From Fusibacter_A sp965140735 (GTDB taxonomy: Bacteria > Bacillota > Clostridia > Peptostreptococcales > Acidaminobacteraceae): a stretch of DNA of 64,000 nt. Where the stretch lies: positions 2,666,001 through 2,730,000 of the forward strand of contig OZ223306.1 in assembly GCA_965140735.1 (NCBI GenBank), in the 5' to 3' direction. The notes below the pieces were generated by a model, which saw only the letters and a program-made list of their open reading frames with translations, was not told where the DNA came from and did no database searches. Of the stretch, positions 1 through 9,317 are shown piece after piece (the stretch's first letter is position 1; each line of letters starts with the position of its first letter). The translations under genes were made by a program, and so were the position numbers.

Positions 1-1053
1 GTTATACCATTTGGCCATCCCAGAATTTTTACTTCTATTGGCTTTTCCTGATACTCTGTTGATTTTCATCGTTTTGCAGCGCATTATTTCTAACAGCTCC
101 AATACCTCTTCACGAGTAATACGGCCTGCATCGATATCCTTTTTATAGAGGGGATACATGTACTGGTCAAACCTGCCCGCTGTTGCCGTAGGTGAAGGAC
201 ATGCCAATAAAAATGTAAACCAAAATGCTTGAAGTGCTTCGTAAAATGTATCTGCTGGCTCATACGGAACCTTATTACATATACGACCCATTTCCATCAA
301 TTCAGCTTTTCTAACGGGATCATTTGTTTTCTCAGCCATATCGTATGCGAGTTTTGAATACCTTTTTGCGAATCCAACCCATGCTTCAAAAACAATGATG
401 ACTGCTTCCCAATATGCTTTTTTCTCTAAACTATCAATTGACGTATAACGCAAGTCCTCTAGACACTGTTTTGCCTCTTCAATGATCGATTTTGCACCTT
501 TATTAATAATTTTCTCAAAATCTATACAGACAAGATAAAATCCAGGTCCTAGACCATAACCCGACATGGCATAGCCACCACCTGAACCGCCTTTACGATC
601 TTTCCAAGGAGGCAATATCGCACCAGATTTCATAAAAGGCCACATTCGATCATTCATTCCCAAGGAATCTGAAAGGGCATCAATGAGGTTGCGATTAAAA
701 GCATTGTTTTCAAATCGTTTATTTAACTCATATAATTCTGCCTCATCTTCGGGAGATATCGTATAAATTTCACTTTTTAAAGACGCCACTTCATCTGGAG
801 TCCAAACGCCGTATTCATATTGCACTTCCATACCAAAAGGTTTACTCGCTCCAGAGCCACATAGTAAGTCATCTTCTTCAATAAAAATCGTAATGTTATC
901 TAAAATATGTTTATGCAACTTGGCACGCCTAATGAGCATCGATTCACCTACAGTAGAATCCAAAGAGTCATTTGCAAGCCGAAAAACTTCAATACACAAT
1001 GGATATTTCTTAACCGTTAGGCTTTCTTTCATCTTCTTCACTCTTTCAGTCAT
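1..1053 (-). CDS. Glycyl-radical enzyme of the pyruvate formate-lyase family, N-terminal part (cut by window edge)
   Basis: The open frame starts at the ATG at 1053 behind GGAGG and runs off the left edge, so 351 N-terminal residues are visible. Family features are a conserved EEDDLLCGS segment (about residues 59-67), ALQAFWF (273-279), and the PFL-type stretch GRFDQYMYPLYKKDI (293-307). The catalytic cysteine and C-terminal glycine-radical loop lie outside the window, so the substrate cannot be named. Glycyl-radical lyases and decarboxylases are oxygen-sensitive and need a radical-SAM activase, which is not present in the visible neighbourhood. The gene is divergent from a PucR-type regulator and close to esterases and a permease, which suggests a catabolic role. 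Family membership is clear; subtype is unknown. Confidence 0.85.
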   Translation of the reverse strand, partial: MTERVKKMKESLTVKKYPLCIEVFRLANDSLDSTVGESMLIRRAKLHKHILDNITIFIEEDDLLCGSGASKPFGMEVQYEYGVWTPDEVASLKSEIYTISPEDEAELYELNKRFENNAFNRNLIDALSDSLGMNDRMWPFMKSGAILPPWKDRKGGSGGGYAMSGYGLGPGFYLVCIDFEKIINKGAKSIIEEAKQCLEDLRYTSIDSLEKKAYWEAVIIVFEAWVGFAKRYSKLAYDMAEKTNDPVRKAELMEMGRICNKVPYEPADTFYEALQAFWFTFLLACPSPTATAGRFDQYMYPLYKKDIDAGRITREEVLELLEIMRCKTMKINRVSGKANRSKNSGMAKWYN

Positions 1054-1256
1054 ACATACCTCCTTCACAGGAATAAATCTAAACTCGTAATCTTTTATGA
1101 TCTGTTATTCCCAAATAAATCTCTTATCAACTTTCAAAATAACCTTAACACCGACTTAAATTTACATCAAAATGTTTTTGAACTCGATCCATTTTTTTAT
1201 GCTGGTTGCACATCTTTATACAAACCTTATAGGTTCACTGCATAGAATTCAGCTCA

Positions 1257-1285
1257 TTGAACCCATTCTTCAAAAATGTTAAAAT
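1257..1285 (+). promoter_or_regulatory. Predicted sigma-A promoter of the PucR-type regulator
   Basis: A TTGAAC -35 (1257-1262) and TAAAAT -10 (1280-1285) are separated by 17 bp and sit 39 bp before the regulator's ATG. The 271-bp divergent region 1054-1324 must also hold the promoter of the glycyl-radical enzyme gene, which I could not place. Confidence 0.55.
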
Positions 1286-1324
1286 ACATTATTCTGTTTT
1301 TTGATTTATAAAGGAGTAGAGATT

Positions 1325-2905
1325 ATGAAGCAACTCAATAGTTTAATCAAGTCACTCGGCTCTAACGTTTTAAGAACCACTATTAATTATAAAGTGAGAG
1401 TTCCACTCGAAGGCATCTTGTTCTTGAATGAACAAGTCCCTGTTAAAAACAACTTCGTTTACATTGGATCGCCGGATAGTGTCATCAATTTCATAATGAA
1501 CACAACCATAAAAACCTCTATAACCATCTTTATTCCAGAACAAACAAATTATGATCTCTCAACAGTCTCTTCATCTCACAATCTAATCGAAACTACGTTA
1601 GAGCTCCTGTCACTTTATAATATCCTTAATGCACAACTCTATAATGTCAATCTTATTAATACAACACTTTTACAAGCACTTTGTGAAAATTCAAGCATCC
1701 AACACGTTCTAAAATCAAGTGTGCAGTTTATCAAAAGTTCAATTGTTGTCCTTGATCCAAATAACAAAGTTATTGGAAATGAATGTGTTCCCAATATGCC
1801 CAACGTATTTTACAGTTCTATCATTGAAAACGGCATACTAAACACTCAAAAATTAAACTCATTTGCCTCAATGTATGATCTGCACGCACAAAATGATCAC
1901 TATAAAATTTACAAACATCATCAGGTGGACTCTTATATTCACTATTTTGAAGGCCATAATCCTAACAAGGATTTAGTGATGAAAATATTAATATTTTCAT
2001 ATAAAAAAGCCCATAACATTGATATGAGCTACTTTATCGATAAATTAGCTAAAGTCTTGCTTCAGACACGAGATATTCTACAAAACACTTCCATCACCGA
2101 AAAAAATTTAACCAATGAATTTCTTGCAGACTTGATGCAATTCAAAATCAATTCACGCAGTGATATCAAGCAGCGACTGCTGGCATTAAAATATAAAACA
2201 TCTGAATTTTTATCTGTTATTATTGTTCACTTTCGTTCTGACGATTTCCATGATCAATTTACAAACCGTCTCAATGATTTAGAACAATTGTTTCTTGGAG
2301 ATAATATTGGTATATATAATAATGATTTTGTCATTTTACATAGCCAAGATCATCGTAACGAAAATCAAATTGATATTTCACCAACTCACCTTGAAAGTTT
2401 TTTATTGGAACACAATGCTTATGCAGGCGTCAGTAACATTTCAAGAGATTGTGGCACAATTCGCACGCTATTAAACATTGCTAGTGATTGTGTAAAACTT
2501 GGACTTGTTTTCAGTTCGCCAAGTCAAAATGTCCGTCTGTTTAAACATGAAGATTATATGCCCCACTACATCATCGATCTAGCTGCCATGAAATTTATCG
2601 AGCAACATAATCATAGCGATATTATCTTTATGGCACATCCTTCCGTCATAAGGATTTATAGATATGATATGAAGCATAACAGCAATTTATTGAATGTCTT
2701 ATACGAATATATTCTCAATGATCGCAGTATCTCACAAACAGCAAAAAAACTTTATCTCCACAGAAATACCATTCAAAACAAGCTCAATAAGGTCTACCAA
2801 ATTGCAAACATTGACATCAAAAATGGTGCCCAACAATTGCGCATACTTATGTCATGTATGATTATTAAATACTATGAAGATTTAATGAATCACACAATAG
2901 ATTAA
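1325..2905 (+). CDS. PucR/CdaR-type transcriptional regulator
   Basis: A 526-residue regulator. The start is set at ATG 1325 because AAGGAG lies 8 nt upstream; an upstream in-frame TTG at 1301 has no ribosome site. The C-terminal 60 or so residues form the PucR-type helix-turn-helix, visible as the segment around ISQTAKKLYLHRNTIQNKL. The first 250 residues look like a sensory region and the middle resembles the GGDEF-like segment usual in CdaR/PucR proteins. Members of this family activate sugar-acid, purine or amino-acid catabolic genes in response to a ligand. Its divergent position to the glycyl-radical enzyme makes that gene the likely target; this is inference. No membrane segment is seen. 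Confidence 0.85.
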   Translation: MKQLNSLIKSLGSNVLRTTINYKVRVPLEGILFLNEQVPVKNNFVYIGSPDSVINFIMNTTIKTSITIFIPEQTNYDLSTVSSSHNLIETTLELLSLYNILNAQLYNVNLINTTLLQALCENSSIQHVLKSSVQFIKSSIVVLDPNNKVIGNECVPNMPNVFYSSIIENGILNTQKLNSFASMYDLHAQNDHYKIYKHHQVDSYIHYFEGHNPNKDLVMKILIFSYKKAHNIDMSYFIDKLAKVLLQTRDILQNTSITEKNLTNEFLADLMQFKINSRSDIKQRLLALKYKTSEFLSVIIVHFRSDDFHDQFTNRLNDLEQLFLGDNIGIYNNDFVILHSQDHRNENQIDISPTHLESFLLEHNAYAGVSNISRDCGTIRTLLNIASDCVKLGLVFSSPSQNVRLFKHEDYMPHYIIDLAAMKFIEQHNHSDIIFMAHPSVIRIYRYDMKHNSNLLNVLYEYILNDRSISQTAKKLYLHRNTIQNKLNKVYQIANIDIKNGAQQLRILMSCMIIKYYEDLMNHTID

Positions 2906-2921
2906 ACGCACTTCAAATGGA

Positions 2922-3026
2922 TAACAACATTTGAGTCATGTGCCATGACTCAAACCGATTTTCACTGACCCTGTTTGAAGTTAAACACCCCTCATCACAG
3001 CTTTCGACTCAAATCTTGTTGTTTTA
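2922..3026. repeat. Dispersed 105-bp structured repeat, copy A
   Basis: This non-coding element has a close relative at 53381-53486 in the same orientation, roughly 85% identical over its length. Its ends are partly inverted: AACAACATTTGAG at the left against CTCAAATCTTGTTGTT at the right. An internal hairpin TTTGAGTCATG / CATGACTCAAA is also present. In the second copy the tip of that hairpin differs in sequence but still pairs, which points to selection on structure. It sits between the convergent PucR and LysR genes. It could be a miniature mobile repeat or an RNA element; no family is recognised. Confidence 0.65.
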
Positions 3027-3030
3027 AAAA

Positions 3031-3062
3031 AAGCGCTGCACTTCAAATAGAAGTCAGCGCTT
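3031..3062. terminator. Bidirectional terminator hairpin between convergent genes
   Basis: AAGCGCTG (3031-3038) pairs with CAGCGCTT (3055-3062), with an inner CTTC/GAAG stem. The hairpin is flanked by A and T runs and lies between the 3' ends of the PucR and LysR genes. Confidence 0.7.
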
Positions 3063-3104
3063 TATAATATTATTCATTTTACTTTGAGCATGGTTAAACT
3101 ATAT

Positions 3105-4001
3105 TTATTCAGATCCACTATAATAATCCTGCACAAAAGCCCAAAAATCTTGAACAGCCTCAGACATCATAGACTCCTTTTGTCTTAAAAGATAGACCGT
3201 TCGTCGGGTATCCATGTCCTTAATTTCTAAAAATCTAACATCAGGAGAAATTTTCTTTGCCATTGATAAACAGCATCTTGGCAAAATAGAGATTGCTTTT
3301 CCAGAATCAACAAACCGCATTTTAGTCAAAAAATCATCTGTTGCACATGCAATTTTAGGATGAAAACCTGCCGCACGGCATAATTTATAAGTAATATCAG
3401 TATAATAAAATGAGTAATCTGGCAAAATTACAAAGCGTTCATTGGCTAAATCTGTCATATCAACCGATTTAACTTCTTCTGAATATTGAGAGTATCGCGG
3501 AGAAATCAAAGCGCCATAATTTTCTTCAAACAAGGGATAGGCATACCAAACTCGGTCACCCTTTAACATAAGCGCTGGATCAGATTGAGTTGTCAATATA
3601 AAATCATACGGTTTATTTGAAGTAGTCGATTGTATAATATTGATTTTTATTTTAGGATTGAGTTCATAATAAGCTAAGATGCAATCAATTATGCTATCAG
3701 CGAAGGCATAGCACGCTATATGAATTTCTCCACATATATCATATTGTGATTGGTGAATTTGATGAACACCTTTTCTGAGTTCAAAAAGGGCGTTTTTAGC
3801 GTAGACTTCGAACGTCCTTCCATAATCATTAAGCTTTATATGGTTTTTATGCCGATCGAACAATTTTGTCCCTATCTCACTTTCCAAATTTGAAATACTT
3901 TTACTTAATGCGGGCTGAGATATCCCTAAAAATGCTGCCGTACTGGATATATGCTCTTTTTCACAAAGTGCAAGGAAATATTCCAATTGTCTAATTTCCA
4001 A
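3105..4001 (-). CDS. LysR-family transcriptional regulator
   Basis: A 298-residue LysR-type regulator. The N-terminal winged helix is clear (MEIRQLEYFLALCEKEHISS at the start, then the recognition helix in GISQPALSKSISNLE), followed by a periplasmic-binding-like effector domain from about residue 90. The start codon is TTG at 4001 with GGAGGG upstream. It is divergent from the carboxylesterase gene at 4123, the usual arrangement in which the regulator controls the divergent gene and itself. The shared control region is 4002-4122. The effector is unknown. Confidence 0.9.
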   Translation of the reverse strand: MEIRQLEYFLALCEKEHISSTAAFLGISQPALSKSISNLESEIGTKLFDRHKNHIKLNDYGRTFEVYAKNALFELRKGVHQIHQSQYDICGEIHIACYAFADSIIDCILAYYELNPKIKINIIQSTTSNKPYDFILTTQSDPALMLKGDRVWYAYPLFEENYGALISPRYSQYSEEVKSVDMTDLANERFVILPDYSFYYTDITYKLCRAAGFHPKIACATDDFLTKMRFVDSGKAISILPRCCLSMAKKISPDVRFLEIKDMDTRRTVYLLRQKESMMSEAVQDFWAFVQDYYSGSE

Positions 4002-4122
4002 AGTTTACCCTCCTCAATTATATCGCTATTCGTAAGTTATACTACCATAAAACACGAACAATTGCCAGAATACTTTCAAAACGATATAACAAGGTGAGGC
4101 AACTAAAAATGGAGGTATCAAA

Positions 4123-5511
4123 ATGGCTTTAACGCAAGTAAAAACAACTGCAGGTTGGGTAGAAGGCTTACCTGCATCAAATCAAATGTTTACCATTTTC
4201 CGAGGTGTTCCTTTTGCAAAGCCGCCTGTTGGCAAACTTCGTTGGAAAGATCCTCAACCAGTTTCATCTTGGGCTGGAGTACGCCCTTGTTACAAATTTG
4301 CAGCCAAGGCAATGCAAGAGGACATGGCTTCTGAAGGTGGGAGTATTGTTTCCAAAGAGTATTATGTTGGAAACTATGAAAAAAGCGAAGATTGCCTTTA
4401 CTTAAACATTTGGACGCCTGCAGAAAAATCAGATGAAAAACTTCCTGTAGCAGTTTATATTCATGGCGGAGGGCATCAAACTGGATATAGTTATTTGAAT
4501 TGCTACGATGGTGAAGGCTTTTGCAAACGAGGCGTTATCATGGTATCTATTGCATACCGATTAAATGTTTTTGGTTATTTATCACATCCAGAACTGAGTC
4601 ATGAACAAAATGGCACTTCAGGAAACTACGGCGTTAAGGATCAAATTGCAGCTTTAACATGGATAAAAAAAAATATTGCAGCATTTGGTGGCGATCCGAA
4701 TTGCATCACGCTATTCGGTCAAAGTGGTGGCGCTTCAAGTGTTGCTAATTTATGTGTAATCCCCAAAACGAAAGGCTTATTTCACCGTGCAATCATGCAA
4801 AGTGGCGGTGGCATTCGAAATGTTTATTCCTATTGGTCATCTTCGCTGGCGCGATCAGAAGAAGTTGGCATACATTTTCTAAAATTATTAGGGGTCTCTT
4901 CGATCGAAGAAGCCAGAAATCTACCTGCCAAAGATATCCTTGATGCCTACACGCGTTTCAAACATATTAAAATCAGCGAACACGATACAGCTTCACTAAT
5001 GGGAGGCTATATGCGATTTTCACCTGTGGATGATGGTGTATTATTTCCAGAATCGGTCGTTGAACTTTATAAAAAAGCTAAATATCCTGAGATTGATTAC
5101 ATGCTCGGTTCTACTTCTGGTGAATTACCTGAAATCACGGTTAACAACTTCGCTTTTGCAGAAAATAACAGTTATCTCAATAGAAAACCTTGTTACATGT
5201 ACTACTTCACACACGTACCGCCTGGTGCTACTAATGCTCACCATTCTGTAGAACATCATTATGTTTTTCAAACCTTAAACCGTTCATATCGACCCTATAC
5301 AGGAAGTGACTGGGAACTATCCAATGAAATGGCTGATTATTGGGCAAATTTCATGAAAACAGGAAATCCTAATTATAGTGGTCAAAAACTATGGAAACCT
5401 TATGAAAAGGGTACCTTAGATGTTTTTGAAATTGGTAGTTACAAAAGAAAAATGATGACTCTTTCAGATGATAAAAAACTTAGTCAAGAAATTAGGAATG
5501 TACTTAAATAG
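4123..5511 (+). CDS. Type-B carboxylesterase (para-nitrobenzyl-esterase-like)
   Basis: A 462-residue alpha/beta hydrolase of the carboxylesterase type-B family. The nucleophile elbow GQSGGA places the catalytic serine at about residue 201. The oxyanion-hole motif HGGG is at 114-117, and RGVPFAKPPVG near the N terminus is typical of the family. A histidine-rich segment HHSVEHHYVF in the C-terminal part probably supplies the catalytic histidine. There is no signal peptide, so it should act in the cytoplasm. Length is slightly below the usual 480-550 residues. GGAGGT precedes the ATG. With the hydrolase, permease and MBL-fold genes downstream it may form a catabolic unit for an ester substrate; that is inference. 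Confidence 0.9.
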   Translation: MALTQVKTTAGWVEGLPASNQMFTIFRGVPFAKPPVGKLRWKDPQPVSSWAGVRPCYKFAAKAMQEDMASEGGSIVSKEYYVGNYEKSEDCLYLNIWTPAEKSDEKLPVAVYIHGGGHQTGYSYLNCYDGEGFCKRGVIMVSIAYRLNVFGYLSHPELSHEQNGTSGNYGVKDQIAALTWIKKNIAAFGGDPNCITLFGQSGGASSVANLCVIPKTKGLFHRAIMQSGGGIRNVYSYWSSSLARSEEVGIHFLKLLGVSSIEEARNLPAKDILDAYTRFKHIKISEHDTASLMGGYMRFSPVDDGVLFPESVVELYKKAKYPEIDYMLGSTSGELPEITVNNFAFAENNSYLNRKPCYMYYFTHVPPGATNAHHSVEHHYVFQTLNRSYRPYTGSDWELSNEMADYWANFMKTGNPNYSGQKLWKPYEKGTLDVFEIGSYKRKMMTLSDDKKLSQEIRNVLK

Positions 5512-5543
5512 CTCTATTTTTATGAATAGGGCAGAAAGGGGAT

Positions 5544-5567
5544 TATACTAAGATACTTTTAGTATAC
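5544..5567 (+). other. Inverted repeat in the leader of the second hydrolase gene
   Basis: TATACTAA (5544-5551) pairs with TTAGTATA (5560-5567). The hairpin lies between a GAAAGGGG ribosome-like site (5534-5541) and the ATG at 5577. It could bring the ribosome site nearer the start, or act as an operator. Confidence 0.4.
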
Positions 5568-5576
5568 AAAGTAACC

Positions 5577-6797
5577 ATGCGAATACCAGCAGCTCCATTA
5601 GGAGAAGAATACAGCTATGATTTTAAATTTGCAATCTTTATCAAAAAAATTGAGAAAGTTACAATTTTTTTAGACACCTATCTCTATGAACCCGCACAGT
5701 CACCTGTTCTATTAAACGATTATATTTATTTAGCCGTTGAGGATTTGCGTCGCATCTATGCACCCTACTTAGAAGTTAAAGCACAAGAAGGCTCTGTAAT
5801 GCTTAAGTACACTCATCCAATTAAAAGCCAAAATTCAATTGTTTTAAGTAATGAAGATATGATTGTAATAAAAAACGTTGTATACATTAACGTTCTTAAA
5901 GTTATGAATCACCATTTCAGTAAAGAAATCAAACAATCCGAAAATATCAATGTGCTCGCCATAGATGCTGATAAAAGCATAAAAGAAGCATTTCCATCCA
6001 TGATGAAATTGAAATATTGCACTGATCGTTTGCACAGCAAAACATTAGGGTATCAAAACTACTCTATTTGGATTAGTGAAGCAAATCGGATTATCCCCTA
6101 TCGAATGTATATTCCTTTTTCATATCGTTCAGGTGTTCCCAATAAGACCATTGTGTGTTTTCATGGAGGGGACGCAAATCCAGATTATATGTTTGTTCAT
6201 ACAAAAGATGCCATAGCAAGATATGCTGAAAAATACGGCTATATACTGCTATCCATTTGTAGTTATCGTAAATTCACTTTTTTTGGTGCTTCAAAAGTGC
6301 CTGTAGGCGATTGTTTGATCCCGCCTACAAATCCTAATCCTTGTAATTTAACGGCTGATGAGCAAGTTTGGTGCAACATAGCAGAAAAATCTGTGTTAAT
6401 CCAGATAGAGGACGCAAAAAAACGTTATGCATTAGATGAAAAACACATGTATGCTCTTGGAAATTCAGGTGGTAGCCTCGGCATTTTTCAACAAATCAAA
6501 CATATTTCAAAGCCTTATTTCAATGCAGTTGTCTGCTCAGGGGGAATGCCTACGACTACGTTCCTAGATATGGATAATCTAAAATCAAAAAACACTTCAT
6601 TTCTACTTTTAATCGCAAGTGAAGATGAATTTGATGGCCAGTACACCTTTCACAAAGGATACCCTCATCTAAAAGAAGCAGGTCTTCCAGTAGACTATAA
6701 AATCGTGGGTGGAGGTACACATCTCTTAGGTTGGACACATGCTTTAGATACAATATTTGATTACTTTGAACAATTCTATTACAAAATTGCATACTAG
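5577..6797 (+). CDS. Alpha/beta-hydrolase-fold esterase-like protein with an extra N-terminal domain
   Basis: A 406-residue protein. The hydrolase part begins near residue 170 and shows an HGG oxyanion motif (196-198), nucleophile elbow GNSGG (295-299, Ser297), an acidic residue in IASEDEF and a histidine in GGGTHLLGW, so a complete triad is plausible. Residues about 30-110 resemble the small stalk-like domain found at the N terminus of copper-amine-oxidase-like cell-wall proteins, but no signal peptide precedes it here. The ATG at 5577 has no ribosome site directly before it. The frame stays open upstream only to 5526 and contains no ATG, GTG or TTG, so translation initiation is odd. It is the second hydrolase in the cluster; substrate unknown. 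Confidence 0.75.
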   Translation: MRIPAAPLGEEYSYDFKFAIFIKKIEKVTIFLDTYLYEPAQSPVLLNDYIYLAVEDLRRIYAPYLEVKAQEGSVMLKYTHPIKSQNSIVLSNEDMIVIKNVVYINVLKVMNHHFSKEIKQSENINVLAIDADKSIKEAFPSMMKLKYCTDRLHSKTLGYQNYSIWISEANRIIPYRMYIPFSYRSGVPNKTIVCFHGGDANPDYMFVHTKDAIARYAEKYGYILLSICSYRKFTFFGASKVPVGDCLIPPTNPNPCNLTADEQVWCNIAEKSVLIQIEDAKKRYALDEKHMYALGNSGGSLGIFQQIKHISKPYFNAVVCSGGMPTTTFLDMDNLKSKNTSFLLLIASEDEFDGQYTFHKGYPHLKEAGLPVDYKIVGGGTHLLGWTHALDTIFDYFEQFYYKIAY

Positions 6798-6981
6798 TAT
6801 GCCTTATGATTATTGTCATAATAAAGACGAAATAGTATGATTTATTTGATAGTGCTATTCTTTTAACAATTTGCTTCTGCCGGTGAAGTAATTTTTCCAA
6901 CAAATAAAACAATGCTATGGGATTAAGATAAGTCTACTTATATAGTAATTCAAAGTCTTCCCACAATTCTTAGGGGGTAAA

Positions 6982-8274
6982 ATGGAAAATAATCTTTTTT
7001 TAATTTTAACACTGGTATCATTTATATTTGTTGCAGTTTCCTTGTTAACCGGAAAACTTCCAGCTTCAGTTGCTTGTGGCATCAGTGTTGTATTTCTATG
7101 GGTGACCGGAGTCCTAAACACAACAGAAGTTTTTGAAAACTTTATCAGCAGCAACATCGTCACCATGATTGGTATGATGATTCTCGTTGGGGCACTTTTA
7201 AAAACTAGCATCCTTGTTCATATTGCTGGTTTAGTTCGAAATTTCAAAGGTAGTGGCGTGCGAATTCTGCTAGTTGCTGCTACTATAATACCATTTATTC
7301 TATGTCAATTTATCGGTGGCGTAACTGCCATGATTACCGTATTACCACTTCTTATTGCACTTGCAAAAGAAGTCAAAATTTCACCAACATTGTTAGTTTT
7401 ACCAGCTTCAGTAGGCGCACAGGCTGGTCTAATGGCACTCCCAATAGGCGGTGCTGCTAGTATGTTCCTTATGAAAAACGCAATGATAGCCAATGTCGGT
7501 GGTGTCGGAGAACTTGGCTTCTGGGATTTAACTCTATCTAGACTACCTGGAACAATCGTGGTAATTTTATACGTAATATTTATTGGGTATAAATTATTGC
7601 CACAAAGAGATTTAGCTACAACAGATGCTTTTGACCATAATAATGTATCTCTCTCAAAATCAGAGCTACCTGCTTGGAAAGAAAAAACAGTCTATGTTCT
7701 CTTTGTAGTTACAATGATTGCCATGTGTTTTAGTAGACAATTAGGCATTGAGATCACTCAAATTTCTAGCGTTGCAGCAATTATAAGTGTAATTTTGGGC
7801 GTTCTTAGCGAACAAGAAGCGTTCAGAAGTGTACATTGGCCGCTTATTTTCTTTATGGCATTTATGCTCTCACTTGCAACAGCTATAGGCAAAAGTGGTG
7901 CTGGTGATATGTTAGCCCGATCTATGGATGGCCTTTTCAGTACAGGTAATTTAACGATAGCAATAGCAGGCATCTTTATTATACTTGTAGTTTTAACACA
8001 GTTTATGGATAATATGGCCTTGATCAACATATTTACACCAATTGCTGTAGTGGCAGCTACGCAACATGGGTTAAGCCCATTGCCATTTGTCTGTGGAATT
8101 GATGCCTCTTGTTTAGCAAGCTTTGGAACTCCATTGTCCTCTCCGAGTTCGTTGATGGCTTATCAATTGGGTGGATACAGCATGAAAGAAATGATTAAAT
8201 TTAGTGCACCTGTTATTCTACTGTCTTCACTTGTGTCGATTCTTTGGATTCCATTTTATTTTAGCATACGCTAA
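6982..8274 (+). CDS. SLC13/ArsB-like (ion transporter superfamily) permease
   Basis: A 430-residue integral membrane protein with about ten to eleven hydrophobic helices starting at residue 5. The pattern of two related halves with re-entrant segments (GAQAGLMALPIGGAAS around residues 145-160, and FGTPLSSPSSLMAYQLGG near 375-390) is that of SLC13 and related Na+/carboxylate, sulfate or arsenite permeases. It starts at an ATG behind TAGGGGG. By position, after two hydrolases and before an MBL-fold hydrolase, it probably imports the organic anion used by this cluster. The substrate cannot be read from the sequence. Confidence 0.85.
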   Translation: MENNLFLILTLVSFIFVAVSLLTGKLPASVACGISVVFLWVTGVLNTTEVFENFISSNIVTMIGMMILVGALLKTSILVHIAGLVRNFKGSGVRILLVAATIIPFILCQFIGGVTAMITVLPLLIALAKEVKISPTLLVLPASVGAQAGLMALPIGGAASMFLMKNAMIANVGGVGELGFWDLTLSRLPGTIVVILYVIFIGYKLLPQRDLATTDAFDHNNVSLSKSELPAWKEKTVYVLFVVTMIAMCFSRQLGIEITQISSVAAIISVILGVLSEQEAFRSVHWPLIFFMAFMLSLATAIGKSGAGDMLARSMDGLFSTGNLTIAIAGIFIILVVLTQFMDNMALINIFTPIAVVAATQHGLSPLPFVCGIDASCLASFGTPLSSPSSLMAYQLGGYSMKEMIKFSAPVILLSSLVSILWIPFYFSIR

Positions 8275-8368
8275 TTAGACACTCATCCTCACTTAAAAAT
8301 ATTTAGAAAGCATTTCATTTTATTAGACTTTGATTTAGATGAAAATGCATTAAGGAGAACCTTTAACA

Positions 8369-9241
8369 ATGGCTGATAATAACACTATAAATCAAGAGTT
8401 TGATCTAACTCTATTGGATCCAATTGAGCCTATTCAACTTTTTGATGACTACTATTTCGTAGGCAATAAACTGATTGGATTTCATATTTTAAAAACAAGC
8501 GAAGGGCTAATATTGTTTGAAGCTATGGACCGATGTGATGCTGATGACGAATTTCTAGTTCCTGGTTTAAAAAAATTGGGGCTTGAGAACGAAAAAATCC
8601 TGATGCTTTTTTTAACACATGGTCATTTTGATCACTATTTGGGCGCTGACAAAGTGCGAAATCGTACTGGATGCGAAGTTGCACTTAGTAAAGAAGATGC
8701 ATCCTTTATGGTTTGGTCACTTGATAACCGAGAGCAAAAAGAACAAAGCATTCCCCATATCACAAAATATGTAGACGATGGTGACATTTTTACTTTTGGA
8801 GATCATAAAATTGAAGTAATATCTGCACCTGGTCATACACCTGGTTGTTTAAATTACTCCTTTGATGTCCATGACCGTGGCGAAAAACATCGCATAATGT
8901 TGTTTGGAGGATACGGTGTGTTTGGACCTGGGTATTATCCAGGTACTGAGTACCCTCTTAGCGTAGAGTGGGCTGTTGATCAAGCGTTGACTTTCGCTTC
9001 TACTTGCGTTAAAACATGGGAGTATTGCAAGGCAAATAATTGTGATGTCTATCTAAACCCACATCCACATCTCTGTGAGTTGTTGAATTTAGCTAGTAAA
9101 AATGAACTGCGCACAGAAAAAGATTCAAATGCTTTTGTAATTGGCATTGACGGCGTAAGAAAGTGGATTCTTGAGCGCTACAATGTTTGTATAGATTACG
9201 CATCAAGATTTACAGATCTATGTGGAGATAAACAAGAATAG
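8369..9241 (+). CDS. Metallo-beta-lactamase-fold hydrolase
   Basis: A 290-residue MBL-fold protein. The metal-binding motif THGHFDH is at residues 83-89, a further ligand histidine is in APGHTPGC (156), and a histidine cluster NPHPH lies in the C-terminal third. AAGGAG precedes the ATG. The family includes glyoxalase II, lactonases and other thioester or ester hydrolases; the specific reaction is unknown. No signal peptide is present. It ends just before the IS256 insertion, so the original downstream context has been lost. Confidence 0.88.
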   Translation: MADNNTINQEFDLTLLDPIEPIQLFDDYYFVGNKLIGFHILKTSEGLILFEAMDRCDADDEFLVPGLKKLGLENEKILMLFLTHGHFDHYLGADKVRNRTGCEVALSKEDASFMVWSLDNREQKEQSIPHITKYVDDGDIFTFGDHKIEVISAPGHTPGCLNYSFDVHDRGEKHRIMLFGGYGVFGPGYYPGTEYPLSVEWAVDQALTFASTCVKTWEYCKANNCDVYLNPHPHLCELLNLASKNELRTEKDSNAFVIGIDGVRKWILERYNVCIDYASRFTDLCGDKQE

Positions 9242-9242
9242 T

Positions 9243-9264
9243 AGTTTGTTTGTAGAAACAAACT
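9243..9264 (+). terminator. Hairpin after the MBL-fold gene, possible terminator
   Basis: A perfect 9-bp stem AGTTTGTTT / AAACAAACT encloses a GTAG loop, starting directly after the stop codon. The T run that follows is very short, so termination is uncertain. Confidence 0.45.
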
Positions 9265-9317
9265 TTAAGATCTAAAATCCTCTATTCAAATAATTATAGG
9301 TGAAACTATATTATTGA

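Noticed and set aside
893..1090. 65-residue plus-strand frame inside the glycyl-radical enzyme gene
   Set aside because: It is antisense to a well-supported coding frame and has no ribosome site.
9242..9317. Left inverted repeat of the IS256 element
   Set aside because: No stretch here pairs convincingly with the right end at 10589-10613, so the left boundary is left undefined.
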